NCBI GenBank assembly: GCA_023678885.1
Contig: CM042996.1
Location: 13,326,602 to 13,390,601, forward strand
DNA from: Pogostemon cablin
Taxonomy: Eukaryota; Streptophyta; Magnoliopsida; Lamiales; Lamiaceae
DNA: 64,000 bases
Direction: 5' to 3'
The notes beneath the pieces were generated by a model. It was given only the letters and a program-made list of their open reading frames with translations, did not search any database and was not told the DNA's origin. The position numbers were made by a program, and so were the translations under genes. Below, piece by piece: positions 48,031 through 61,144 of the stretch. Each line of letters starts with the position of its first letter. Position 1 is the stretch's first letter.

Positions 48031-49285
48031 TAGAGTTGTCTCAAACGTCCCAGTTTCGTACAACATCAATTTGATCAGGCTATTGCTGAAAGAGAGTTAA
48101 GAAACTGAGATAAATTAAAGTGAAGTTCGAGAGAGACAGTTTGGGACTTTCTAAAACAAAGATATCAATTCCTTTCCCTCAGAGATTCTTGACAAAAAGC
48201 CTTGATGAGAAGTTTAGAAAGTTCGCTGATGTCTTGAAGAAGATTGAAGTTAGCATCTCTTTATCTGATGCCTTGGATCAGATGCCAGACTATGCAAGGT
48301 TCATCAAGGAAATCATAGCTAGAAAGAGAAGTCTAACAGTGTGGAGATAGTAAACCTGACAGAAAACTACAGCTCGATAATTCAGAAAAGGTTGCCAGAA
48401 TAGAAAAAGGATCCAGGTAGCTTCATCATTCCATGTGAGATTGGAAAAGGACCACTGAGAAAGGCCTTATGTGATCTAGGAGCTAACATCAATTTGATGC
48501 CATATTCCGCATTCAAGAAGCTAAGTTTGGGGGCGTTAAAGCATACACCATTAGCACTACATCTAGCTGATTAATTATTAACTCACCCCAAGGGGGTGAT
48601 TGAGGATGTGTTGGTAAAGGTTTCAAAGTTCACATTCCCTGTGGATTTTGTTGTGCTTGACATAGATGATGGTAAGAAGAATATCCCTTTGATTTTAAGG
48701 AGACCGTTCCTTGCAACTGCAGGAGCTAACATTGATGTGAAGAAAGGGGAGATGAAGCTGAGAGTCAATGATGAGGAAATTGTTTTCTCACTTGATGAAA
48801 CTATGAAGAAGCCTGCTGACAAGAAAGAGTGTGGAAGCATAGAAAGAGTAGAGGAGATCGTTGGAGAGAGTTCACCATTAATCCTGTCTAAGGATTCACT
48901 TGAAAATAAAATAAGAGAATTTCTTACTTTTCATACTACTGTTACTAATTATACATTGTCCGAAACATTGTCTGTTGGTTTTCGCAGGTGCCTACCTAAA
49001 TTTGATAATTGCAGGTAATTCAAAGGAAGGAAGGTATGGGTGGAGAAATCAAAGTGGAAGCAAAAGTACTTTCCTTTCAAGAAGGAAGATTATCAACACT
49101 GCAAGAAAGAAATATTGAAGGATCACATCCTTATGAGCAAGAAAGGTGAAGTAGTAAGTGTTGAAAAAAAAAGGAAAATGAAGTACTTGAAAGTGAGAAT
49201 AAGAAAAAGCCACCCTTGGATCCAGAAGTCTGAAAATTCTGCATTTCGCCGTGACTCTTCGACGTTAAATATGAGCGTATGTTAG

Positions 49286-50136
49286 GGGCTTGCCCTTTCA
49301 TTTTATTGAATTCGTATTTCTTTCGTGTGAGTGAGGAGTTATTATATTTAAGGTGCTCATGTCTAGGCAATTACATCTCTTTACAAACATAGTTTTAAAT
49401 TACGTTCTTACTAAGTTTGGGGAGATGTGATGTACTTATCTCGTCTTATGAGCACTAAGGGTATAATTTTTCCTTTTCTCTTGTTGTTCGTTTGTCAAGA
49501 GGTTGAATTTTTGCGGCATATCAATATTTTAATTAGTGTTGGTGATATTTTTTGCAACTTATCTAATATTTTGTGTGTTGTTTTGTGTGTTTCCTAGTGC
49601 CTGTCGTCGATATTTTTTGATTATTTGATTTTCTAGTTTTTCCTATTTTATTATTGATGAATTCTGATCTCTGATGAAGTGTGTTTGAGTTTCATGATTG
49701 AAAAAGGTAAAAGAGTGGTAAGGCGAGTTTTACACTGAGGTTTCGACTTGACCGAGTTGAATAACTCGAGAAGCTCGTGAATGTTTTGAAGGATAAATAT
49801 CAAGTGCACTTGTTTCCTTATTCTAATTTTATGTGAGCATTTTAATTATTAGGAGTGAAAGGGTTGAATTCCGATATTTTTTTCCATGTGAGCTTATTAT
49901 TTAAAATTCTGTCAAAAATTCATATGCTTTTGAAATTGATGAAGGAAGTGCACTTGAGTTATATTGTGATATGAAGTTATATGTGTACTTATGAGATTTG
50001 AGTCTTATTCATGTACATAAACACATGATGTTTCTTTTCTGGTGAGTATCGTTCTGGTGCACGTATTCTAGAACTTGCCTATTGTTTTACTTGAGACTAC
50101 ATGTTGTGTGAGATGATGGGAAGTGATTTAAACCAT
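49286..50136 (+). mobile_element. Gypsy element non-coding region
   Basis: AAGTTTGGGGAGATGTGATG (about 49413) is the kind of phrase that follows coding sequence in Athila-like elements. The rest is non-coding. The stretch ends at the CCTTG target site of the nested copia element and probably resumes at 57637. Confidence 0.55.
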
Positions 50137-50141
50137 CCTTG

Positions 50142-51510
50142 TATTGGCGTTTGGATCTATTGGTTAGCGTGAACTGTTAGGGTTCCATGCAATTCTACAG
50201 CAGCGGAAGCATAAGCGTATAATCGAATTACCTTTTACCAGGGTTGATGTAGAGGAAGGATTCTCGCAGGCAGCCTGCGCTGTCCCACGATTTTCGCCAT
50301 AACTTCCTCATCCGATCTCCGATTGGAGTGATCTATACATCAAAATGATCCTCTCTTCCGTGGCTTTCCATCAATATGTCACACATTCAGTTTGGACTTC
50401 TACACCATTTTATAAAATTCGTAGAAGTTGACGGCCTGAAACAGCAAACGACCTTCCGGTCTTCGTTGTATTCCTAAGCCACGTCTCGACATTGTGTGGG
50501 CAACGATCTACGAGACGAACTCAATCTGTAGTCAATCGTTCTCTCACAGTTTCTGTTGTGTGTGTTAAGATATCCGAACTGCTGAGATTGACTATTATAT
50601 AGGCTACAATAGGGATAAGGAGGAGAAATTAGGGTTTTGGCCTCCCATTGAGCTTAAGCATCCAAGTTTAGCCCAAAACTTATACTTAAGTCCAATAATA
50701 ATAAATCATTCCACTAAAGAAATATTATTGCACTGCCATTCTAATCCCAAATTATATTTATGGGCTCCTTCTTATTATGAGCCCGTTAGTCTCCCCGTGT
50801 TTAAGATTCAATGCCCATTAATTAATTAAGTTACTGATAACTCCATTAATTAATATATTTACCGAGAGTAGTACCACTCAACCTTATTATCATGCCGGAA
50901 TAAATCTACCTGTAGGGTTTATATGATAATCATTATGAGCTCCTCAAGGGGACATCATCAACCAATTCCATTAGGACACAGATTCCTTCTACAATCAACA
51001 ACACACCATAGAGACAGCACCATCTCCTAACCCATCGAGCATATTGATTTAATAATTAAATCTCACCTATTGATGAATTAAAGAAATAAATACTGGCTTA
51101 CGTGTCGAGGTTATTGTATAGGAATTAAGAGCACGAACTTCCATAATAACAGAGATCAAGTTCTATTATATAGTCAGTATAAACCGAACGATCTCAATAG
51201 TGGTCCTATTCAATACACACAAAGCGCACTAGTGCAATTTTATAGTCAAGACCAACTAATGCCAAATCACACTACAACCATACCGATAGATAGTTCCCTT
51301 CTATCTCGATTGTGAATATCTGTTTATACTTTATAAGGAGCCGATAATATGATCTTCCGTGTGATGCCGCACACCACATTATCTATATCATAAAGTAAAT
51401 GGACTTTTGCAATAACTTAATTGCAAACGTTTGATCACATGATTCTCATTTCAAATATTATCTAAACATTGTTCATACAAAAAGCTAGACTTTTAGTATA
51501 CAATCCAACA
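50142..51510 (-). repeat. Copia 3' LTR (left-hand)
   Basis: It matches the right-hand LTR over most of its length, including CAATTCTACAGCAGCGGAAG and CTAGACTTTTAGTATACAAT. It retains a segment at about 50818-51050 that the right-hand copy lacks. Confidence 0.9.
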
Positions 51511-51521
51511 ATCTCCCACTT
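51511..51521 (-). other. Copia polypurine tract
   Basis: The minus strand reads AGTGGGAGAT immediately before the LTR start TGTTGG. This is the usual position and composition of the primer for second-strand synthesis. Confidence 0.75.
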
Positions 51522-54500
51522 ATACTAAAAGACTATGCTGCCATATCTGCTGCCATACATCTGATTCCCTCTCCCACTACTTGACCATTTAAAGCTCTCG
51601 TCTTAAGGTCCTTGTAAAAGGATTTACTAGTTTATCACCCGATGCAATCTAGGTGACAACAACCTTCCCCTCATCATACGATTTCTCATATCAGGTAGTA
51701 CTTGCTATCAATGTGTTTAATTTCCCTATGGACTCGTGATCTCTTCAAGTTTGCAACTGCACCATTATTATCACAATAAATTGTGATAACCTTGGACAAA
51801 CTCAGAATCACATCTAAGTCCATTACGAAGTTTCTAGAACCATACAGATACTTGGCTGCCACAAGGCTCCAATATTATCCTTTTTCCATGGTGGAGTCCG
51901 AAATATATTTCTATATAGTCACTCCTCCATATCATGGCTCAACTTCCAAACTAAATACATAGCCTTGAGGTGAATTTATTGATGTCCCTATGAGGTGGCT
52001 CAGCTTATATATAATTTTCAGTCCTCTTCAGGCACTTCAGATATGTCTTACCATAATTCTATGTTCTTGTTCCGGGTTACCTTGATACCCACTGTCTATG
52101 CCATTGGCAAAACAGACATCCAATCTCGTGCATAGCACTCCATAGATTAGGCTTTATTATTGCCGAAGCATGAGGAAACCGCCTTTATCTATTTTTATCT
52201 TCTTTTGTGTCTTAAGACACAAATCCTTAGATAAAATCGCATGCTAAAACGAGTGAGGATTGTATCAATTCATGAAGCTCAAGATAAGCACAACATCCTA
52301 TCTTGTGATCATTGTTACTATGATCGAAAGGATATACTTTGCTTCACTTAAGTCCTTCATTTCATACTGCTGTATTAACCATACTCATACTCTCGACAAT
52401 ACTCTTTCATTGTCTCCAATGAGTAAGATATCATCTACGTACTTACAAAAAATACCATCATGTTTCCGTCATTCTTTTCAATACACAAGAACCATCCTAG
52501 CATTGATTAAATCCATACGACTGGATTTCCTTATCAAAATGGATGTTCTATGATCTTAAAGCTTGCTTTGGTCTATCGATGGATACTTTTAAGCTTTCAC
52601 TCAAAATGCTTTTAGCCCTTTGCAATGAATCACTCTGGTTGCTACACATAGATGTTCTTCTCAAGACTTCCAATCAGGAAAGCTGTCTTGACATCTATTT
52701 GCTTTACCTCATAATTAATATGAGCACCAATAAATAAAAGAATCCAGATTGACATAATGTGATCGATCATCTTTTAATTTCGTAGAGCCATACATCCAAT
52801 GGCTTTTACACCATTTAGTGGTTCTACTAGCTTCCAGATTTGATTCAGAATCTATAGATTTTATTTCAAAATTCATTGCAACTTACTAAAATTCCGCATT
52901 TTGATCATGTAGTGCTTTGTCGTGTCCATGGGTTCGATTTCATGTTTACTAGGGATCAAGTCTCACGAATCTCCCAAAACATAAGTTTATTCGGTTGTCA
53001 AATAACCCTCCTACTACGACAAGGCACTACATGCAATTGTGTATCAGACGTGACACATGATGCAGTTTACTTGTGATATATCCTCTTGTACTATTGGTAT
53101 TACATTTGTGTTTTCCTTCTCACACTTTTAAGAACATTTTATACATGGTTTTTGTGATTTATTACATAGTCCCTTTCCAAAAATCTAGTGTTCTGACCTT
53201 TTGGACTTTTAAATAAACCTCTCTTCATTTATCTAGGATATCACACAAACAGACAAATATTCGACATGCTGTTTCTAGGGCTTACCCATAAAAGGAATTT
53301 AGTAATTCCAAATAATTCATCATCTATCTAACTATTTCCATAAGAGTCTTATTCCTTATTTTCAATACACCATACAGCTGGGGTTTGCCCGGTGTAATTA
53401 ACTTGGGATTCAATCCCAACCTCTGATTATCAGCTCCTAAACTATCGTAAGAGGTACCCGCCACCACGATTTAAATCGTAATAACTTGATATATTTTCCA
53501 TGACGCTTCACTGGATCAGTCATGTACTTCTTGAATTAATCATAGTACTCAAACTTGCGGTGCATCAAACAAATATATCTTGTTCCTAGAATAATCTTCG
53601 AATATTCATAAACACCTCTCGATAGGATAATCTTAGGATCGCTTAAATCAGAATGAATCATTTCCAACATATCTTTTCATGACTCTATACCCCTTTGCCT
53701 TGAAAAGGCAATTAATCACATTCACTTCCAAGTAAAACTCGCTTTCGAATTGTACTTAAGTAAAATGATCTAGTCTTAGATGCCAAAAGTATGTTTAGTT
53801 CATCTCCAAAGGTTCCTTTTTCTAACTAAGATTATAATATGCATTATTAATTACTATTTATTGCATCCGTAGGATAAACATGATTTAAGAGTGTACAAAT
53901 TATCATTATCTTCCCATAATAGATTATTATCCGTTAACGCATAGAAACCAAAATTAAATTTTTTCTATGAAAACGTACGTGAAGACAATTTCTCAAAATC
54001 AAACGTTTATTCCTATCAAAAGATAAATAAAAAAACTCCCACTGCAACAACCACTACTCTTGTAGTTTTACCCATGTACTTAGTAATCTAATCATTCCTT
54101 AGTTGCATGCTAGTGATTTCGGTATTTACACACAACGTGTTAGTAAACGCCATCACTAATCACGCTTCAACAACTAGTGAATAAGATACTATCCTTGTTT
54201 ACTTCTTGATGAAATTGGTTTTTCTTTGCCACTCGCTTTGTCAGAAGTTTCCCACCACATACAACTTATTGTAATTCAGGTGAAACTTGCTCAAAACGTT
54301 TAGGCAAACTATGAAAAATAAATTGAGCTAGGTTTCCCGTTCAATTTCTATTCCAATCATTTCCAATTCATTCATCAAGTTAACCATGACCTCTTGCCTT
54401 TCTAATAATTCAAGTATCCGAATGGTCGCATGAGATCATCCTCTCACCTCTTCACTAGAGATTTTAATAGGCACTAGAGGGCATCCTTAGAGAGAACACA
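51522..54500 (-). pseudogene. Copia pol (RNase H, reverse transcriptase, integrase) and gag remnants, heavily decayed
   Basis: On the minus strand, pol blocks remain readable across frames. RNase H is at about 51690-51800 (KVITIYCDNNGAVANLKRSR, then IKHIDSKYYL). Reverse transcriptase has YVDDILLIGDNE at about 52400-52440, RPKQALRS at about 52560, and KQIDVKTAFLIGSLE at about 52670-52705. Integrase has LEMIHSDLSDP and YSKIILGTRYICLMHRKFEY at about 53520-53670. Stops and shifts occur every few dozen codons, so no product is expected. Upstream gag (about 54000-54500) is barely recognisable. Confidence 0.85.
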
Positions 54501-56052
54501 TTTTATTTTTCCTAAGTAGTAAGAATTAAAATCAAGATTATTTCTAATCATTTATTTAGGACAAGTAAATATTATTTCTTTCAGTTAACAATAAGTGAAA
54601 TAAACTATTTGAAAATTCAGAGAATCAAGTAAATAAAGACGACGATCAAACGCTTCGAATTTAAATTTTATATTGATTCCCTTAATAAATAATATAAAAT
54701 AAATTCACCGACATCTCAAGCACAGTGAACATGCATGCCACGTTAGTGTGGACGTATATAAACCCTAACATTCGCAAGAAAATGTTTTACCCATTAATTC
54801 CATACGTCATAATTAACCTTATAACTCAATGATTAATAGTCAGTTGTCCTTTAGCCGTGCAATTTAATAGCAGTGACTCTGTTGGGGAGGATACATATTA
54901 ATTGCACCTAAGTGCATACCATTATTTGATATTAAGTACGTTACCCAAGTTTGTGTGTCTCACAGTTGGAGAAGTCCACAAGCCCTCAAATAATTTACTA
55001 CAATCATTAATTATTAATTTGTACCAGTGATCCGCAAATAAAACTTATCCATTGGGGAAGAAGACACTATAGCCGACTCATAAGCTTACTTGCATCACAT
55101 TACAAATAATAATTTTTTCATGAAATTTATTCATTGATCCGCAAATAAAACTTATCCGTTGGGAAGGAAGACACTATAACCGACTCATAAGCTTATTTGC
55201 ATCACTTAATAAATCAATAATGGAGGCCGCAGGATCAATGACCAATCCCTCTCCCACTTAGTTATTTAACAAGAGGGTTTTTGCATGCATACAATATAAC
55301 ACATATAATTATGCAATTTAACATACCACTATTTAAAGCAGAAAATAAAATAACACATGCAATCCAAATATATAATAATAATTGAAAAATAAAACAATTA
55401 TATAGCAATTATATATTCGGAAAAAAATAAACAAATAAATAGAGATTGACTTTTTCAACCCTACATGCAATAAAAGCAAATAACTTGTGCAACAAGTAGA
55501 AGTGTTGTGCCCCAAGAAATCTCATCCTGCGACCCACAGCAACCCGGAAAACCCCGCCTGTACCGGCGAATTTCCAGCCGTGAAACAACCTGCTGAAAAA
55601 TCGCTGGAAGACATGGCCATCCATCGTGCCTCACCATTGCGAAACAAGTTTCGACAACTCACTGATCAAGCTATTGTTTAACACGTCTTCGCACATCATA
55701 TACCTCACGCACATCCACACTCACCATTCACAACTTCTGCTGTCGATGGTAATTGAACAGCCAGCGGGATTGTGGCCATCGCTCATCAGCGCCAATCAAC
55801 GATCAAAGCCCGCGAGCCCCATCGTGAATCAGACTTAGGAATTTCTCTCACAAGGCACGCGTGAAGAACATGGAAGGTAATGACGATGATCCACATACAC
55901 ATCCGATAATAACACGCAGGGATTTCATAGAAATGTCCATCGATTACTCAATAAATCAACACCCTAATATTTCATGTGATTCCATTCGAAATAAAAATAC
56001 ATAATTCACACAAACCCTAGCCCAACGTGTCACGTTTAGCCATAGAACCTAT
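54501..56052 (-). mobile_element. Copia leader and degraded gag region
   Basis: This is the untranslated leader and gag side of the element. Around 54990-55210 a phrase containing GATCCGCAAATAAAACTTAT, then GGAAGAAGACACTATA-like sequence, occurs twice about 110 bp apart. A GC-richer patch at about 55520-55860 gives short frames on both strands with no family motif. Confidence 0.55.
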
Positions 56053-56064
56053 GCTCTGATACCA
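56053..56064 (-). other. Copia primer binding site (initiator Met tRNA)
   Basis: The minus strand reads TGGTATCAGAGC, the standard primer site complementary to the 3' end of plant initiator methionine tRNA, two bases inside the LTR end. Confidence 0.95.
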
Positions 56065-56066
56065 AT

Positions 56067-57631
56067 TGCTGGCATTTGGATCTTTTGGTTAACGTGAACC
56101 GTTAGGGTTCCATGCAATTCTACAGCAGCGGAAGCATAAGTGTAGAATCAAATTACCTTTCATTAGGGTTGATGAAGGATTCTCGCCTGCAGCCTGCGCA
56201 GTCCTACGGTTTTAGTCATAACTTCCTCATCCGATCTCCGATTGGAGTAATCTACATGCCAAAATGATCCTCTTTTCCGTGGCCACCAGTATATCACACG
56301 TTCAGTTTGGACTTCTACACAATTTAATAAAATTCGTGAAAGTTGTCGGGTGGCGTTTCGATCTTTTGGTTAACGTGAACTGTTAGAGTTCCATGCAATT
56401 CTACAGCAGCGGAAGCATAAGTGTAGAATTAAATTACCTTTCACCAGTGTTGATGTAGAGGAAGGATTCTAGTCGGCAGCCTGTGCAATCCTATGATTTT
56501 TGCCATAAGTTCGTATCTCCGATTGGAGTGATTTATGCGCCAAAACGATCATCTTTTCTGTGGCTTTCCACCAGTATATCACACGTTCAGTTTGGATTTC
56601 TACACGATTTTATAAAATTCGTGGAAGTTGACCGCCTGAAACAGCAAATGACCTTCCGGTCTTCTGTTGTATTCCTAAGCCACGTCTCGACGTTGTGTGG
56701 GCAACGATCTACGAGACGAACTCAATCTACAGTTAATCTTTCTCTCACAGTTTCTGTCGTGTGTGTTAAGATATTCGGACTACTGAGATTGGCTATTATA
56801 TAGGCTACAACAGGGACCAGGGTTTGGGCCTTCCATTGGGCTTAAGCATCCTAGTTTAGCCCAAAACTTATTCTTAAGTCCAATAATAATAAATCATTCC
56901 ACTAAAGAAATATTATTGCACTGCCACCCTAATCCCAAATTATGTTTATGGGCTCCTTCTTATTATGAGCCTGTTAGTCTCCCCGTGTTTAAGATTCAAT
57001 GCCCATTGATGAATTAAAGAAACAAATACTGGCTTACGTGTCGATGTTATTGTATAGGGATTAAGAGTACGAACTTCCATAATAACTAAGATCAAGTTCT
57101 ATTATATAGTCAGTATAAACCGAACGATCTCAACAGTGGTCCTATTCAATACACACAAAGCGTATTGATTTAATAATTAAATCTCACCCATTGATGAATT
57201 AAAGAAACAAATACTGGCTTACGTGTCGATGTTATTGTATATGGATTAAGAGTACGAACTTCCATAATAACTAAGATCAAGTTCTATTATATAGTCAGTA
57301 TAAACCGAACGATCTCAACAGTGGTCCTATTCAATACACACAAAGCGCACTAGTGCAATTTTATAGTCAAGACCGACTAATGCCAAATCACACTACAACC
57401 ATACCGATAGATAGTCCCCTTCTATCTCGATTGTGAATATCTGTTTATACTTTATAAAGAGTCGATAATATGATCTTCCGTGTGATGCCGCACACCACAT
57501 TATCTATAGTATAATGTAAATGGACTTTTGCAATAACTTAATTGCAAACGTTTGATCACATGATTCTCATTTCAAATATTATCTAAACATTGTTCATACA
57601 AAAAGCTAGACTTTTAGTATACAATCCAACA
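56067..57631 (-). repeat. Copia 5' LTR (right-hand) with internal duplications
   Basis: It is about 200 bp longer than its partner. Its LTR end region is present twice (from about 56070 and from about 56351, both with CAATTCTACAGCAGCGGAAG). A 185-bp block starting CCCATTGATGAATTAAAG occurs at 57002 and 57187. Confidence 0.9.
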
Positions 57632-57636
57632 CCTTG

Positions 57637-57910
57637 ATTATTATGAGTCACTTAGCCAAATAATTCACTACGTAATGATGTTCATCCGTAGTTAGCCCTG
57701 TTGAGCTTAAAAATCTCATTGTTTGGCAGTGATGAGCATTTTCTCAACACACAATATTAATCCCCAAGTGTTAAGAATGCTATTGTAGCCTTGATAAGCG
57801 ACCAAGTGATTATCGAACCCATAAGATGCATTATTATTAATTTAATCATAATCTAATCTTATTAAGACTAATATGGCAATACTGTTGTGATGATTAAGTA
57901 ATAAATAAAT
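57637..57910 (+). mobile_element. Probable continuation of the gypsy element beyond the nested copia
   Basis: Non-coding sequence after the right CCTTG. Phrases such as GTTAGCCCTGTTGAGCTTAA recall the 3' region of Athila-like elements, but no LTR boundary could be fixed. Confidence 0.35.
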
Positions 57911-58391
57911 ACTCCATCTGTCCCGTTTAAATATTTACGTTTGCTTTTTGCACGTTGATAAAGGAGTATAATATTTTAATAGATAGTGGGTGGAAAGATA
58001 TACTCCCTCCGTCCCATTTCAATGTTTACATTTCTATTTTTCGCGTCTCATTTCAATGTCTATATTTTTCTTTTTGGAATATGGGACCCACCTAAACAAT
58101 TAATATATCATCCAACACTAATACACCTACCCACTTTGCATTGAATATTATATTTTTCTACCCACTATCTGTTAAAATATTATACTTCTTAATCAACGTG
58201 CAAAAAACAAACGTAAACATTAAAACGGGACGGAGAGAGTAATATTTAATGTAAAGTGGGTAGGTGTATTAGTGTTGGATGATTTATTAATCGTTTTAGG
58301 TAGGTCCCATATTCCAAAAAAGAAAACGTAAAAATTGAAATGAGACGCGCAAAATAGAAACGTAAATATTGAAACGGGACGGAGGGAGTAG
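57911..58391. mobile_element. Two interlocked Stowaway-like MITEs
   Basis: Four arms occur in the order A, B, A', B'. A (57911-57997, CTCCATCTGTCCCGTTTAAA) pairs with A' (58165-58245, ending AAACGGGACGGAGAGAGTA). B (58001-58150, ACTCCCTCCGTCCCATTTCA) pairs with B' (58250-58391, ending GAAACGGGACGGAGGGAGTA). The termini are the canonical Stowaway type. The interior phrases ACCTACCCACTTTGCATTGA and AAAGTGGGTAGGTGT are mutually inverted. Confidence 0.8.
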
Positions 58392-58639
58392 GTAATTAAA
58401 ATAGCAATTAAAATAAATAACAGTAGAGAATAAACGAGAGTTGCTCAAGTGAGAAGATAGGTAGCTCTTCGGGCCATCCATGTTTACTAATTAATCTCTC
58501 TTCCGTATGTCAATGTCCGACTATGCCTTATGGAATATGGACGCATCACTAAACTCTGCAAATCTACTCTATAGACACAAGCAGACAAGCGTGTAACACG
58601 TGTGAATCAGTTTGGAGCAAGAGATATATTTACACCCCC

Positions 58640-58755
58640 TTTCTAGGTACTATATAATTATCTTCTTTATCCTACTTATTAACCCGATATGATCTCCCTT
58701 TATAGGTACTATATAATTATCCTCTTTATCCTACTTACTAACCTAAATTCAATTC
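58640..58755 (+). repeat. Tandem duplication, period 59 bp
   Basis: Two adjacent copies contain AGGTACTATATAATTATC and CTTTATCCTACTTA. Confidence 0.9.
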
Positions 58756-59400
58756 AATTAATAAGTATATATATAAGATAATTCTAATGAAGCTTCGAAG
58801 TCCCCTCACTTAGAATCATAACATGGAATCCTGCTTAGCAGTGAACGCACTCAATCAATAACCAAGATATGTATTCAGACTCTACATAACAATTAATGAT
58901 GTACAAAATAACTCTGAGTATAAATTAATAAAGCATAATCTTATATAAAATAAACCACAAGTAGTGTGGTACGGAGTATACACACGGAAGTTTAACTAAC
59001 TAGATAAAAACCTTTATAACCCTAGAACTCCCAAAGTGGTTCTAGCCCATAACGTTTCGAAGAACATTCATGGTGATTGGATAGATCTTACCCATAGTCT
59101 TGAAAATTACAAGATAGATTAAGTTGTGAAGTAAACTCTAGATGTGGGCGCCGTCGCTTCTCGCTTCGTCTTGAATCTTCATTTGGTTCTCACTTGATTC
59201 GCTGTACGAATCTCTCTCTACTGCTCATACGGATGGAATTAGGGTTTGGATGTGGTTTATGATGGATGTGGAATCTAACTCCCTTTTTGGTGTGATCCTT
59301 TTTATACTTGTTACTTCTCCTCATGGACATGTACTGGGCTTTTTCGTTGAAAACACGCACATGCATGCACTGGAGGTGAAAATCCTAACTTTTCAGAGCT
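58756..59400. other. Intergenic or transposon-flank sequence
   Basis: No family motif is visible. The GC-richer part at about 59140-59350 (CGCCGTCGCTTCTCGCTTCG and downstream) may be the LTR or leader of the Athila-like remnant to the right, but I cannot define its ends. Confidence 0.35.
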
Positions 59401-59665
59401 GATACGTCGTCATTCGACTAGAATTAGCATGGTTGAACGAGACCTCTTGGTCGAACGCTGGTCGAACAATATGTCTGTAAACTGGACTTTGTTTTTGCTT
59501 CTCATTCGACTTAACTCACTTCGTTCGGCTTGACTTCTTTTGGTCGAATAGGCTTCACTGGTCGAATGACCTCTCTGTAAGTGAAACGCCTTCCGTTCGA
59601 CTTGGCTCCTTTGTTCGACCAATCCCATGCTGGTTGAACATCCTTTTCAGGTCGAGCAACGCTAC
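59401..59665. repeat. Degenerate GGTCGAAC-type short repeats (left block)
   Basis: About ten copies of a GGTCGAAC/GGTCGAAT motif and its complement GTTCGAC are spaced 15-30 bases apart, with CTCTGTAA repeated between them. A 72-codon minus-strand frame through it is repeat-encoded. The same type of block recurs at 63.39-63.77 kb. Confidence 0.7.
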
Positions 59666-61140
59666 AAAAATTGCCTTGAAAATTGTGTTTTCAAATTCCG
59701 AGCACTTAAGACCTATTTTCCTGTACAAATATGCTCAAATAGCCTTAGTAGCATCTGATTCGTGGCTTTTCCATAAAAAACCCGATTCGTCTCAATAATA
59801 GACCAAATCGTACTCAATTTCCACATAAATCGGAGCTTACAATACATGAATTATCACTCTCATCAAACCCCCAAACTTACATGTTGCTCGTCCCTAGGCA
59901 ACGAAAATCAAAACAAAACAAGAGAGTGTAGTCATGAGGTCCTTATAACAAGCACAACTTATTCTACGAGTGCAAAATCAACCACAATACTTCTACGAGT
60001 GCAAAATCATCTAGCTCACTATGTAAGTGTTTACTCTCGCGCTCTCAAGTGTAAAAGATATACACTTTTCAAAGGGTTAGTATATATGCTCAAAATCAAT
60101 TCATATATTCGCGTAACCATAAGCTTGACAAAGGTCTCAAAAATCAATTCATAATTGTTTCAACATTAGGATCACAACGGACTTGTTCTTTGGGTTGTAA
60201 TGTTGGCTCTTTGGTAAGGTAGGAGAATATAGATAAAGTGACTAATTTCACTAGTAGAGAACTACTTATGATATTTGTTTTTCATCAAATAGCATTAATA
60301 CTTATCCTCCTTCATCATTCTCGCTCATCTTTCAATACTTCGTCTCCGGCTTCACTTGGAATCAACATCTTTCTTTTTACAAGTACAAGGGTACCAATTT
60401 CGGGCACTACCCTTTTAAGCAATTGGGGTACCAGTTTCAGGCACTACCCCTCAACAAAATTTAACCACAATTTTATTCTCATCACTATGCACCCTTCCCT
60501 TTCTTTTTCTTCACACGAACTAACAATTTATTCACTTCAACTCTTTACTAGTAAATAGTTAAGCTCAAGTATAGGTAAATAAGGCTTTTTATCATAGGCT
60601 TGCCAAAGAAAAAGCTTTTAAAGACTCAATGGGGCTTCTAATGATATAAAATTCAAGGTAGGATAAAATTTGGCTAAGTGGCTCAATTATCAATCATGGC
60701 CTAAGATCATGTCCTAGTATCTATCAATCATAAACTTCAAACAAGACGCTAAGCCAAGTTCTAGAATATGAACATACGAATGATACTCACAAGAATAAAA
60801 TCATGCAGCATGATTAAGAGGCTCAAATTCTCACATGGGTAATAGATTCCTAAGCACTCTTCAAAGCATGCAATCAACATCAATATTTACATAAACTACA
60901 AGCAATAATAGTACATGCCATCATTAATGAAATCAACATGCATAAAAAACAAGTGCTCATGCATAATCAAGAAATGACATCATACTCTCCAAATCAATCC
61001 GATCGCATCCAAATCAAATATAACCATGAATCCATCATCATCAATCAATATCAATACAGACCACCATGCATGAATCTCAATCAAACACTCAACACCACTC
61101 ACAATCACTCAACCTGTAAAGTGAAAAAAAGAATGAAGAT
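59666..61140 (-). mobile_element. Athila-like element, non-coding part
   Basis: On the minus strand GACGAGCAACATGTAAGTTT followed by GGGGGTTTGATGAG (about 59862-59895) is the type of phrase found after coding sequence in Athila-like elements. A 36-bp repeat around GGGTACCAATTTCGGGCACT lies at 60389-60450. No pol domains are visible. Confidence 0.5.
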
Positions 61141-61144
61141 GAGA

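Larger units (their letters stand above)
46644..49285 (+). pseudogene. Ty3/gypsy (Athila-like) gag and protease, decayed
   Basis: Gag blocks are NATDDRWKMRLFQFSLTDKA with REWYDNLEG, LQQFFIDRYVLPSK, FGEAWERFRDALRKCPQHGF, and LLDASAGGIIFGKT with KLFDDIS. Later blocks are DDVLTNYMKKTYGDI and QNLMLIVGQLATTV, then the region before protease (IPFPQRFLTKSLDEKFRKFA, LDQMPDYARFIKEI). The protease has KALCDLGANINLMPYSAFKK, GVIEDVLVKVSKFTFPVDFV and PLILRRPFLATAGANIDV. DLGA in place of DTGA is normal for this lineage; LRRPF replaces the usual LGRPF. Many stops and a 90-bp tandem duplication break the frame. No reverse transcriptase or integrase follows. Confidence 0.9.
50142..57631 (-). mobile_element. 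Full-length Ty1/copia element nested in the gypsy remnant
   Basis: LTRs lie at 50142-51510 and 56067-57631 in minus orientation, each beginning TGTTGGATTGTATACTAAAA. CCTTG occurs at 50137-50141 and 57632-57636, a 5-bp target duplication as usual for copia. The 5' LTR is the right-hand one, as shown by the primer binding site beside it. The left-hand LTR terminus has decayed (TATTGG against TGCTGG). The interior of about 4.6 kb holds degenerate gag and pol. The element is old and inactive. Confidence 0.92.

Noticed and set aside
55333..55838. Several short frames on both strands near the copia primer site
   Set aside because: They lie in the non-coding leader of the nested copia element, overlap each other on both strands and match no family.
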